Assembly: GCA_025991245.1 (NCBI GenBank)
Contig: BQMJ01000045.1
Span: 144,054-208,053, forward strand
From: Galdieria partita
Taxonomy: Eukaryota > Rhodophyta > Bangiophyceae > Galdieriales > Galdieriaceae
Reading direction: 5' to 3'
Length of the DNA stretch: 64,000 bases
Shown here in pieces: positions 24,026 to 35,100 of this stretch. Below the pieces are notes generated by a model. It worked only from the letters and a program-made list of their open reading frames with translations, did not search any database and had not been told where the DNA came from. How positions within the stretch are numbered: the stretch's first letter is position 1; every line of letters starts with the position of its first letter. A program made the position numbers and the translations under genes.

Positions 24026-24640
24026 CTAAAAATTTCTACTACCATGCCTCCTTAAAAGGCTAAATAGATGTGGCCTTGAACCTCTCGATACATTATTCTG
24101 ACTTTCAATATCTATTCGATGAGTCCACGGAACTAAAGTTTTTTGACGCAGCCAATGATATGTGGTGCTCAACGCAGAAGTCATGAAAAAGTAGATAACT
24201 ACTACAAAGCAAATCCTTTTGCAAAAATAAAGCAAGGATTCTAACTGACTTTGTGCGTTTGTCTCACGTCTAAAGCCCTGTTGTTCACTGCAGATGTCAT
24301 AAAGTGTTTTAGAAATTTCGGCAAATGCTACCGACCAGCAATTAGAAGAACATATATGCCATAGACTGCAATTGCGTTGATGGATTTCCTCTAATCTCTG
24401 CAAGCATAAAACAGGGCATATTCCACATTCATAGAAGGATCTACAAGCACCAAAGTCCTGAAGCTGATCAACTAAGAAAGTTCAATCTACATACGAAAAG
24501 TTAAGGAAACGCATACATTCGTTTCTCAGAGCAAAGCAACTTCCCTCTGTCGAACAAGGGACGTCCGACCCACATACGATACCATAGTACCCACCCCAGT
24601 ATGACAAGACAAGCAAAAGAGGTAAATACAAAACTGACAT
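24026..24640 (-). CDS. unknown secreted or single-pass Cys-rich membrane protein
   Basis: Two exons (24640-24495, 24440-24026; intron 54 bp) give 186 residues. It begins with a signal peptide (MSVLYLPLLLVLSYWGGYYG), followed by about 100 residues with at least ten Cys (CGSDVPCSTEGSCFALRNEC, CGICPVLC, CSLWHICSSNC) that probably form disulphides in an extracellular or vacuolar domain. A hydrophobic segment (ICFVVVIYFFMTSALS) then spans the membrane, leaving a basic cytosolic tail of about 45 residues. I do not recognise the Cys pattern. It is tandem with the MFSD1-like gene, about 190 bp upstream of it. Confidence 0.65.
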
Positions 24641-25210
24641 TTCAAGCTACAACAATCGATTTCGTCTTTCTCCCAAGCAAAAAATTAAAATCAGATATCA
24701 TTTATGTCATAACAACGATAGAAAATTTGTTGAAAGCCACTGAACTTCAGAAAGAGTAGAAGAAAAGTCGAAATAGATTTCAATTCTATTACATGCAAGC
24801 GGGAATTTTTTCTTACGAGTTTGCTCAAGGTATCACTCATGAAAGAAGTGCTACAGATGAAAATTACCTAATAAGAACTACTAGGGCGTTGAGGACAAAA
24901 TGTTACGCGAAAAGATGTTGATTTCATGTTTCCTTCAATTTCTATAACATTTGCTATATCTATGGCACTTGGAGTTGTGAAGTCAAAAATGATATTTACT
25001 TTAATACGGATAAACTAACTGGAACACTCATTCAGCTATGCGACCTTTTCTCGTGATACTTTGCTTGTACATCAAATCCAACACCCTCTAGAGTTTCTAC
25101 GTTAATGAAGAAATTAGAATAAGCAAACACTTATGAGCCAACATTCAAACCTGAAATGACATGACGACTCTTCAAAAGAAATGTAGTAAATGGGGGCATC
25201 GCGTACAAAC
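24641..25210. other. intergenic, no gene seen
   Basis: AT-rich 570-bp stretch between two minus-strand genes, expected to contain the promoter of the Cys-rich protein gene. No convincing exon or RNA gene. Confidence 0.45.
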
Positions 25211-26114
25211 CTAACAAAAGTTCATAGGAGGAATTTCTTCATTTTTTGCAAGACACCAACCACATAAGAATAAGAGACCCAGTCCAATAGCATTCAAAGA
25301 GGACGCAAACACAACAATGCTACGTTGTGAGTGCTTACTTAGGCGAATCGTTGCAAATTCTCTACATTTCTTACTGAGAGGCCTAATGATAAGATAAAAT
25401 AAAGTAAACAGTCTCGATTGATACCGCTATGCTACTATAAACATACTCATAGGCTGCTAAAGGAAAACCAACACAAGAGAAGAAACCAACATAACTGGGG
25501 ATCTATTGAATACACCAGTCCTTGGCAATAAAGTTAAAAGAATTCAAGCAAACTTACGGTTGGTGAAAGTTCAGCACCAACAGCTTGTAAATAGTGTTGT
25601 TTGGTATAAGAGATGTTCGGAGTCTTCTCAATAAGTGCTAGGCGTAAACCCGCATATGAGTCACTTTCTAACCAACGAGGGCCCTTCTCTACATATTTGG
25701 GTGGAAAACAGCCTCTCACAAAACCCTGATGTGATAATTCAATAAACTGCTGTTCTAAAGAGACAAATCAAGATCCACTACCTGTACTAAACCTGAACTA
25801 ATTATTCCTATAGTAGCCGTAGGTGGTCCTGCTATGAAACCATGAAGAACCCACTGTTTTGGGAATCTCCTTAAAAGGTACATCTCTATTCTATGGAGAG
25901 TTAACAAGCCACCTAGTGCAGCACCTATGAACGCTGCAATTGAACCGAAAGCTTCGTGAATCCATGCCCTCTTATCGGCGGCATATCCTGATAAATAAGG
26001 TTTTTCTTTTCCTTCTGAATAGACGTCACGAAAAGAAATAAACTTCCTTTCGCCTGATCTTCCTATTATTCTCTCTTCAGTGGCGACGTCAACGGGTTCT
26101 TCCTTGTCTTTCAT
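25211..26114 (-). CDS. unknown multi-pass membrane protein
   Basis: Four exons (26114-25782, 25725-25558, 25502-25447, 25382-25211; introns 56, 55 and 64 bp) give 242 residues in phase. A charged N-terminus (KDKEEPVDVATEERIIGR) is followed by hydrophobic segments around residues 72-90 (AFGSIAAFIGAALGGLLTL), 92-112, 168-185 (YVGFFSCVGFPLAAYE) and 213-232 (IVVFASSLNAIGLGLLFLCG). The Gly/Ala-rich first helix could pack tightly or form part of a channel. I recognise no family. Confidence 0.62.
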
Positions 26115-26263
26115 GGAATCGGAATCACATTGGGTGCGTTTCTGTAGTTACTGTGAACATGCAAATATAGTGCAAACTACAAACATGAGGGAAACTTTCA
26201 GAAAAGAAGGTTCCTAGAAATGTTTAATTAAAGTTCTCTGACATAACACATATACTGTAATCA

Positions 26264-28273
26264 TCATTGCTTATGAATACTAGCTCCATGAAGCAGTTCA
26301 ATGGTCTTCTCGCAACCACGACTCAAATATAAGCAGCCAACAACAGCTTCCAGAACAGGTAAGGCTTCCATGGTTGAACTTTGTTCTGAAGAATCTGTAC
26401 ACGTTCCAGGCACTTCGGCTAGTTTTCGTAGTTGTTGTGACCTTAGACATTCTTTGACATATTTTTCAACATTTTCTTGCCAACCTGTAAGGCCATGGAG
26501 CCTCGTATACTCAACACAACCCCAAAGATGAAGAGTAATACGACCAATCTGTCTCGTCAATTCACAGAATTCTGGTGGCATATTTGAAAGAAAACCTTTT
26601 TCATCTGCTGCCAAATAATTACTCGTCCCTATTACTCGATGAAGAGTTTCAAGTAGTACGTTGTTCAGAGATTGTCGGGTAGGACTACAAAAACGAGATG
26701 TTTCATGCAACCATCTAAACTGTGACGAGTAGCTGCCAACCGAAGATGAAGTGGCATGACTAGAAGCTGAAAGATTGAAACAAATATCTCGAATTGCTAG
26801 CTCCGCAGCTGCATCCTTTGCTTGGCTTTCTGTTTCATACTGCCTGCTGCTCTCATATGTCTTTGAACCGACTCGAACGATACCAGTTATAGTTCCAGTA
26901 CTTTCAACATTGTGACCTAGACGAAGGAAACGACTTCCAACACCAACATGACGAACTTCCACTGAAACACTGTCAACCAAACCGGCCTGTTCAAACATTT
27001 TCAAACAACGAAATGCTGAAGCTCTGGAAGAATAATTTCCAGGTTTTGGAACTTGAGTGTTATGGACTGGATGAAAAGCTTCATCCATAGGATCATTTGA
27101 CAAGTTTTCTCCTCCAACTAAAGAAATCACTGCACGCGCCGCTGCCTTTTTTGCTCCAGCCTCGCTATCTGCTGCACCAGTTGCGAGTATTTCTTCACCA
27201 CACTCCAAAGATACCATATAAGCGAAAGAGCCCCCACTGTCTTTGTTGCTCTCTAGAGTTCTATATCTCAAATCAAAGTTAACTTTTGAATCGGGATTCT
27301 CCTTTTTCTTTCGAACTCTAAGGCGGTTTAGCAGGTCATGAAGAGTGGCTTCAGGATCGAGTAATAACACATGGGACCTCTTTCGAGGATCAAAATCTTC
27401 ACCAGTGAAAGTCGATAAAAAGTTTGCATAGATATCCTTTCGTTCAGATTGAACAACTTTCACTGGATTGCAGAATTCTTGAATAAAATCCACGGAGCCG
27501 TGCAAACCCCTAAGAAGAAAAACTGCTCCAACAAGCGCTTGTATACTTTCACATAGTACACTATTTAAACCTTTCAACTCTGTAGGAGAAAGTCCAACTA
27601 CTGGAGGCTTCCCAGCCACTGCTCTTGGATCAGCGGGAAACCTTCGGATTAGAAAAGGCAAGTTCAAGTCTAACGCCAACTTTGTCAGCGTTGAACTACT
27701 TGCAAGCGAATCGCATCGATAAATAATTCTACGAATTTCCTTAATATCAAGACCAGAGAAGGTCTTAAGTCTCTCTTTCGAAGGAAATAGAGATTCGAAC
27801 AGACTTAACTTGAGGACATATGCACCCAAAACATTCAACGCCGCCTGCTGCGAGATTTTCTCGTGGTCTTCACGAATAACGTGGTGAACAAAGGAGCTAT
27901 GTGTTAAGGCAGCCATCAACAATTCAACTGAGTCCGCAAAGAAATGGCTGCCTCTCCATCTTTTAAGATAGTCCAAATAGTCAGTTTGCAGTCGAAGTGA
28001 ACAACTCAGAGTGCTAACTTTCAAAGACACGAAAGGAAAAACTTCAGATTCTATAGTTTTCGCACGAGTCAACTTTGCAAACTTCTCCAGTTGACGGTCA
28101 CTAGCACGTCTCTCCAGTCTTTGTATTCTCTTCGCGGGATGTTCCGTAGGTGCTTCCCATATCTTCAGAACACCTTTCGGGTCCTGCTGCTTCTTAGCCT
28201 CTTTTTTACGTTGTTCTCTTATTCTTTTTATGGTACTTGAACAAAACCTGCGCAACTTTATCAACCTAAACAT
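26264..28273 (-). CDS. two RNase III-like folds flanking two dsRBDs, catalytically dead; likely mitochondrial (mL44-related)
   Basis: Single exon, 669 residues. Start MFRLIKLRRFCSSTIKRIRE is Arg-rich and acid-free, typical of a mitochondrial presequence. Residues about 112-270 resemble an RNase III domain (LLMAALTHSSF, LNVLGAYVL, ESIQALVGAVFLLRGLHGS), but the catalytic ERLEFLGDAVL motif has become QQAALNVLGAYVL, losing the acidic residues. Residues 305-390 are a dsRBD (SLECGEEILATGAADSEAGAKKAAARAVI), 410-500 a second, weaker one (RQYETESQAKDAAAELAIRDI), and 525-665 a second degenerate RNase III fold (ALPVLEAVVGCLYLSRGCEK). Mitoribosomal mL44 has this fold plus dsRBD, so a mitoribosome or RNA-processing role is a reasonable inference. 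The duplicate arrangement in one chain is unusual. Confidence 0.72.
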   Translation of the reverse strand: MFRLIKLRRFCSSTIKRIREQRKKEAKKQQDPKGVLKIWEAPTEHPAKRIQRLERRASDRQLEKFAKLTRAKTIESEVFPFVSLKVSTLSCSLRLQTDYLDYLKRWRGSHFFADSVELLMAALTHSSFVHHVIREDHEKISQQAALNVLGAYVLKLSLFESLFPSKERLKTFSGLDIKEIRRIIYRCDSLASSSTLTKLALDLNLPFLIRRFPADPRAVAGKPPVVGLSPTELKGLNSVLCESIQALVGAVFLLRGLHGSVDFIQEFCNPVKVVQSERKDIYANFLSTFTGEDFDPRKRSHVLLLDPEATLHDLLNRLRVRKKKENPDSKVNFDLRYRTLESNKDSGGSFAYMVSLECGEEILATGAADSEAGAKKAAARAVISLVGGENLSNDPMDEAFHPVHNTQVPKPGNYSSRASAFRCLKMFEQAGLVDSVSVEVRHVGVGSRFLRLGHNVESTGTITGIVRVGSKTYESSRQYETESQAKDAAAELAIRDICFNLSASSHATSSSVGSYSSQFRWLHETSRFCSPTRQSLNNVLLETLHRVIGTSNYLAADEKGFLSNMPPEFCELTRQIGRITLHLWGCVEYTRLHGLTGWQENVEKYVKECLRSQQLRKLAEVPGTCTDSSEQSSTMEALPVLEAVVGCLYLSRGCEKTIELLHGASIHKQ

Positions 28274-28807
28274 ATCAAATTTTCACGAACGCAAGACCAT
28301 CAAGATATCCAAAATTTCAGTTTTGCCCAAACGATCATTGAGCTTTGAAGCCTAATTCTCAAACTTTCTAGAATGACTAAGATATTTTTACTAGCCCTTT
28401 CAAGCCATGTGTAACAATGCACCCAACATTGTTGATTCTCTCATGAAGTATTTCTTTCTAACGCTGTCTGCTATTTATTTTGTTTCCTCACCTCTGTGAA
28501 GCACTCCAAATAGCAATTGAGAAAGAGCTTTTTTCATTTCCAAACATGAATTCGCTTTCATTCATGTTTCCTGGTTGACAATTGGAAGATAACTTGGACA
28601 ATTTCTATCATTGAAAATGATAGGTTTTATACTATACAATGCTACTATCGTCATCGCTTTGAAATCACATTAGAAGGTACTGTTATATTACTAATCTAGT
28701 TCGAAAACAATGAGAGTTGCAAGGCTTAAAAAGCCACAACTTCTTATAACAAAATAATAATTTAGCAACCTTAGAAATTGTTGGAATTTCCATTGAAAAG
28801 CAAGAGA
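28274..28807. other. shared promoter region of divergent genes
   Basis: Between the minus-strand RNase III-like gene and the plus-strand PIP kinase gene. AT-rich, about 530 bp; should contain both promoters. No coding pattern seen. Confidence 0.5.
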
Positions 28808-31319
28808 ATGGAAGGAGGTTGGAGGCAAGCATTGCAAGATGGATTTGAAGCTCAAACAGAAAGAACTTATCCTATTTCAACAGTTACAGATATTTCGGAA
28901 GAGAAAGAGAAATTGGAAATGCCAAGGGAAACGAGAAGAAATCTGGAAAAGAACGATGTTACCTTGAGGACTGCCCTACCCCTTGATAAGTATTGTGGCA
29001 CCGAAAACTTACAGAGGGACTCGAAAAGTTCTGAGGAAGCAGAACCTCCTCATAGGGATGGAATTAGTGACACTAAAAGAGACTCAGGAACACAAGAAGA
29101 GGTTGATGCTGCTATCGACTCGGGGAACGATTCCGATATCTCCTCGGAAGGTTCGGTAATATCAACAAGGAAGCTAAGGAGGCGTTATCGAGCCTCATCT
29201 CCACTAATTAATGCACCAAGAGAAGATACTTTCAAGTACAGAACACGAAGAAAGGAACCTAGACAAAGAGGATTTACTGACTCAGAGAGACCCCTCAACA
29301 ACCTTAACGGTAAAGTGAAAAACCCAAAACCAGTCTGAGTCTTTGAAATGTTTTCAGTTGCTCTTCCTCCTAGGCTTTCTCACACATTTCTTCCTCAAGA
29401 CCGACTGAACGAGACTTCGTGTACATCGCTTCGAGATATAAATCATCTGCGAGCAAAGGTAAAAGTTGGACACTATCGTCGATATCAGGTATATTTGCTG
29501 TATAAAATCTCTCTCTAGAATAGCAATGAATATGAATGCATCATCTAGGGGGAAGTTATTTACAAAGGTCATCATTCATATGACTTGATGCAACAAATCA
29601 AGCTTGGAATCCAACATAGCGTCGTGAGAATATCTCAAGTAGCCGAGAGGAATCTTATGATGTAAGTCTGACTTTGATTCTTGCTTCCGTTACGGAAATC
29701 TTTGTTTAGGGATGATTTTATCGTTGAACAGAAGACTACGTTTTCTCCCTTTGGTGGAGTCGATACACCACCACATAACACACCAAAGTTTACTTTTAAA
29801 GATTATTTCGTAAGAATGCAACTGATAGAGCTTTTGTTATGGAAGTGCTCAATATGTTTTCTGCAGCCAATGGTTTTCCGAGACTTGAGACAACGGTTTG
29901 GTATCAATTCTGAATTATACTTACGTTCTGTTTGTGGTAGCGAAGCTCTAAGGTACAGCTTTTGATTTTATACTAGTGCGATCATTGATGTTCGATATAT
30001 TAGAGAACTTTCCACTCCTGGAAAATCAGGATCCCTGTTTTTTCATTCCTGGGACGATCGGTTTATTTTGAAAACGGTTCCTAAAGCCGAAACAAATACA
30101 TTAAAGTACGGACTTAAGTGGTTAATCTTATCATCCTAACTATATTCACTCACGTTGAATACAGGAAAATACTTCCACAATATTATTTTCACATGATGCA
30201 GAATAAGGAATCCCTTATCACAAGGTTCTTTGGGTTATACAGTAAGTTTGAATGTTTCGTACTTTTAATTCATGACATTTGTATAGGAATTACGACACAC
30301 AAGATCAATGCCAGACGAAGGCATATTAGGATTGTAGTAAGTTGATTTAACAGTTGGTCTTGAAGAATGATTTATTTTGAAGGTCATGAATAATTTTCTC
30401 CCCACGCGCGTTCCAATTCATGAGAAATATGATCTTAAAGGTTCGACCCTTGGACGGCAAGCATCTCCGACGGAGTTGCTGAGTCCATATGTGACTTTGA
30501 AAGATTTGGATTTTGTTCGGAACGGTCCATTGCTTATAGATAAGACCCTTCGTGAGCGTTTGTTGAATCAACTAGGCTATGATTTACTGTTCCTTTCTTC
30601 CATCAATATTATGGACTATTCATTCCTTGTTGGTTTACATATTCCAAGTAAGAAAAAAAAGTTTCTTGTTCGTTGAAATGAATATGTCGTAGATAGGGAA
30701 AGTCGACCTCATGGACAAGGATGGAATTTGACTCCTTTATCTTTGTCAGACGATACGAGACACGAGGGTGAACTTTCATTTTCAAGTGTGAGAGTAGAAC
30801 GCCCTAGTTTATCCGAAAGAGTTGGAGGTTGGATAGGAAAGAACATGAAAGGAGAAACTGTCCATATATTCTTTGGTATTATTGATATTCTCGATGAGTA
30901 TAGTTTTAGAAAGGAATCTGAACATTTTCTAAAAACTCGTCTGTTATGTGCGGGAAGTGTAAGTTCCAGTATTCATCAAAGTATTCAAAGGATTCTTATT
31001 TTATTTGAAAGTTGTCTGTTTCCGTGTGTGAACCTTCTATGTACGCTCAAAGGTTAAAAAAGTTTGTGAAGGAAGCATTTCTTCCTAAGGAAGAAGGATC
31101 TTCTACTGAACAGGTAAGAACTTTCTGTACTGTGGAGTCGTATTGATTTACTCTTAGTCACCACGAACTCCTCATGGAGTTGCGAGTTATTCTCCCTTGT
31201 CATCCCCAAAAAGTTCACACAGGAAAGCCTCAACGATTAGTAGATCTGCTGCAGCTCAAGAACCTTATGTTATAAGTGAAGAAGCAGAAGAGGTTGCGAC
31301 TGAATATAATGCATCATAA
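28808..31319 (+). CDS. phosphatidylinositol-phosphate kinase (PI4P 5-kinase type)
   Basis: Twelve exons, with boundaries at 29309, 29358-29488, 29549-29661, 29710-29809, 29867-29952, 30004-30105, 30165-30241, 30287-30336, 30383-30647, 30693-30958, 31012-31113 and 31158, all in phase, give 651 residues. The first 190 residues are polar and probably disordered. The kinase core then shows GEVIYKGHHSYDLMQQIKLG, the glycine-rich loop STPGKSGSLFFHSWDDRFILKTV with the ATP-binding Lys, MNNFLPT, YDLKGSTLGR (catalytic Asp-Leu-Lys), SINIMDYSFLVGLH and GIIDILDEYSFRKESEH (metal-binding region). An activation-loop-like SVCEPSMYAQRLKKF follows. It makes PI(4,5)P2 (or a related isomer) on the cytosolic face of membranes. 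A Ser/Pro-rich tail of about 55 residues may be phosphorylated. Confidence 0.93.
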
Positions 31320-32156
31320 TATGTCTTTAGTTTCCACTGATATCGATGATGAATAATTTATTCCATTTTTGAAATGAGAAGGGTTTGCTGTTTATTAAAG
31401 TCGGTGTTCCCGTTTGGGTGCTGTATCCTTACAAAGTTGCTGTATATTCGTTAAACAAGAATCTAGACTTGTGCATTATTATTTATGCATATATCATTGT
31501 AGTTAGTTCTATTGGAAAACTGAGTCACCATTGAAGAAAACTGGCAAAACAAGGGGGGAGACTCTTCATAACTAGAGTTGGTACCGTTCAGCCAAGTGCC
31601 AGAAAAATCTCCTCTTTTCGAGCGGAAGGAGAAATACTGACACAACTTCCGTATAAATTTTCGTTGAAAACAGTTTTCTAGTCGGAGACTTCTAGTGCTT
31701 TTGCTCTTTTTTTATGTTTTTCCAAAAATTCACTATATTCTACTAACATTGTCCAAAACATCAAACAATTTCCTTTATCTTGACAAAATGTTATGGATAA
31801 ACAGGAAATTGCCAAAGTTCAACAAAGAAACATATAACCACCATATTGGAAGTTTGAAAAAGCAATCACATTGCAGTAAGCATCTGAAATAGTTGGCTAT
31901 GTCAATTTCTTCGTCAGATATTCAAGGGTCTTTATATACAGAATGACACTTAGAGACTCTTATCTAATATTTTGTCATTCCTCTTCAGAACACATTCCAC
32001 ACCTGCCCCCTTTTTCTTCTATTTGAAAAAAGTGACAATTTGATGAAATTTTTACAAAATTTGGACACGCCAAGTTACAGAAGAGCGTGTGGATAGTTAT
32101 CTGATACTCTGTAGAACTTCTCTTGCACGACTTGTTTTGTTCCCTAAAATTAATTT
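31320..32156. other. intergenic, no gene seen
   Basis: About 840 bp of AT-rich DNA between PIP kinase and the lipid-transfer protein gene, both plus strand. Presumably terminator plus promoter. A Cys/T-rich run near 32005-32025 is the only visible oddity. Confidence 0.5.
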
Positions 32157-35100
32157 ATGAATCTTCACAATTCGTTAAGAAACCGCCTCAAAAGACTTAT
32201 TTTGTTGTGGTCGATATGGTTATGTGGAAGCGTTCTATGGCTACTTTTTATTTGGAAGCGTTCTACATCGACAACCATTCTTTTGTCCGTGATTCTAAAC
32301 TTTACTATCGTCTTATTGTTGATTGGGGAAACGTTATGTGTTTTAATTATGCTTGTAGCACATTTTGGAAAGATTCCACTTGACCTTAGTGGCATAAGCC
32401 TTCGTAAAACCCTCGTCCTGTATGAACTGCAGTTTGAAAACAAATTTTTAAATATAAGAATCGCAAAGTTTGGTCTAGAGACGCACTTATGGAGAGCGAT
32501 TACTTCTAGAAGAAGAAATGCACTCTTTGATATATCTATATCTGGAGCAGATGTGATCTTGAAAGATTTTGGAGACTTGCAGAAGACAAAAGGGAGCAAA
32601 TTTAACATTTTAAAGACATGCAATTATTTATTTTGTATTGTCCAAGAGCTTGAAAGTTCGTGGTCGAAGTTTCTGTTTACTTGTTGTATTCGACTGCTAT
32701 TCTTAATGATCATCTCATTTGAAAACTGCACTTTTGCAGTCAGACAGGGAGATAAAATTCGTAAGTTCAATTTGATTAATTTTCTCTGTAGTTTGATAAG
32801 CTAATCTTGTTAGAACGATTTATATCTCTTAATTGTCATTTGGAAGGCATTGACACAGTAGACTATAATAGCTTCACTTGGAAGCTTGGAACTTTTATTC
32901 TTTTGACGGACACAGTGTTGCCCGTGCAAGTGAAGCAATCATTGGTCATTCTGAAAATCGAACCGGAGTATCTTACCTGCTCAGTATCATTTCAGAGGAT
33001 TTGGACGGAAAGTTTTAGTAATCTCGAGAAATTGGATATAGAAACAAGGATTCCAACTTCTCGAGAAGCTGCTGAAAAGGGACAAGTTTCTTTATTGATA
33101 GATTCCCCATCGTTTCGAGTGCACCCTGAGCATTTGCTATATTTATTGGAATCGCTAGAGCAAGGAGACGTTACTTTGCCAAGGAGACAAACGACAATGG
33201 ACAATCCAATGGAGGTTTTACGTTTTTGGGAGTTCAAGGTTGAAATGGTCAACTTCTTTTGTGGATTTTATGAGAGCAGTTGGGACCAATCGCTATCAGA
33301 TCTTCTGTCTGGATTGAGTTTGAGAGAGCTGAAGCTTCAATTGCAAGACACTGTTCGTTCAAACACCTATCACAGTAAAGTCGAGTTGAACGAGCTCTAT
33401 ATATCCGACTCACGAGATAATTTCGATGATATCAGAAAGTATCTTTTTTCGCTTCAGAGACATTTGGCGACAACGGAAAGTTGTGGAGCCGTAACGGAGG
33501 CGGAATCACTATATAAGCATTGTCATTCATTTGATTGGAACATCGAAAGTATGGCAGCTTGCTTAGATATTGATACGAGACATATTTTTTTACAACTGGA
33601 CATATCTAATCCTGTCTTTCTATTAGAGCCTATGGAGCTTGTGAGGTCTGTGGATCGATTTTACCTAGTGTACCAAGAACCAATACGTCTATTTGCCAAG
33701 TTTGTTTCAAATAGACAGAAAGGTCACCAAATTCCACAAACTGGAGAAACTTGCGAAGATTTCTCATGGCAAGTTTCCGGCAAAGTGATGTCTGGATATC
33801 TCTGCTTCTATTTTGGCCCTTCACAAGTAGAGGAAGAAATTCAAGCATATCTGTGTTCAATTCCTCTTATTTCTATGACAGATAATTGTTTGTCGGCTTC
33901 TTTAAGTGTGTATCAACATCAACCAGAAGTTATAGACACAATTCTGTCTATTGGAAAGATTGAATATTCGCCTTCTCCTATATTTTGCTTGCAACTTTCG
34001 AAAATCTTACTGAAATGGAATCCTGATATTCATTCATGTGGTGAAGCTGCAATAGAATATGTGAATGAAGCATTAAGATGTACCAGAGTCGGCTGGGGTG
34101 ATGTTCAATCAAAGGAAGAAACTTGGTTGAGAAAGTCCAAACTGAAGCTTTTCATTTCAGAGGTTGAGATATCCGCAAGCTTCCCCGATGGCCCTCAGAC
34201 GCAGATTACTATAGATGAACTTTCAGAGCTTCGATTGGATTCTGGACTCGTCGAACTATCCAAACTCACCTGGAAAGTTCAAAACCATATTGTTCTTTTT
34301 ATCGCTCTCTTAGCTTTCCATTTCTCATTGCATGACTTGTTTGCAGTCCCGCTAGAAATTTATTGCAGTCGAGTTATCTTTTGCTTACCATACGATTTCC
34401 ATTTTGGAAATAGCTGGATGGAATTTTTCTGGAGAATGAAAGGATTTCTCCTCAGAAAGAAAAGGTATATGTCTTCTGTGGGAAGGAACTCATTCCCAGA
34501 CATGAATATATTAGTAGATGATTGCTATGCAGTATTTGAGGACCATCCTTGGGAATCTTATTTAATGAAGCATAGACCTGTCATGAAAGATGAAACCTTC
34601 GAACAGATAAAGAGAAGACGTCTGTTGCATACAATATTGGAACAGCTCCCAGCAGCAGTGAGAAATGCATATGAAGAACAATGTTATTCTAAATTGGATG
34701 AAGAGAACGCTACTTTATATGCTTACCGTGTTCGTGAGGTCCAAAGATACTGGCAACTAGATCGTTTTGACCTTAGCGGTATTGATGCAAGACTACCGCC
34801 ATTGCTACTTGCCAATATCAAAAATTGTTCTCTTTCTATTCGAAGGACTATAGTGGACCCTAATATTGACGCAAATACGGAAATGCTCAATGAGTTGTAT
34901 CAATTAGATGAGTGTCAGAATATTCCCGATTCGGCTCGGAACTCTTCTATGTATAAAGATTTCGGAATTAGAAGAGTGGAATTCATTTCATCGGACTTTT
35001 CATTTCGACTTCGTGACTATCCATACAGCATTATTAGTGCAAGAAGTTTGTCTTTTTCAGGTAAAGTTGGTGCGATGGAACAAGCGACAAAGGAACCTTA

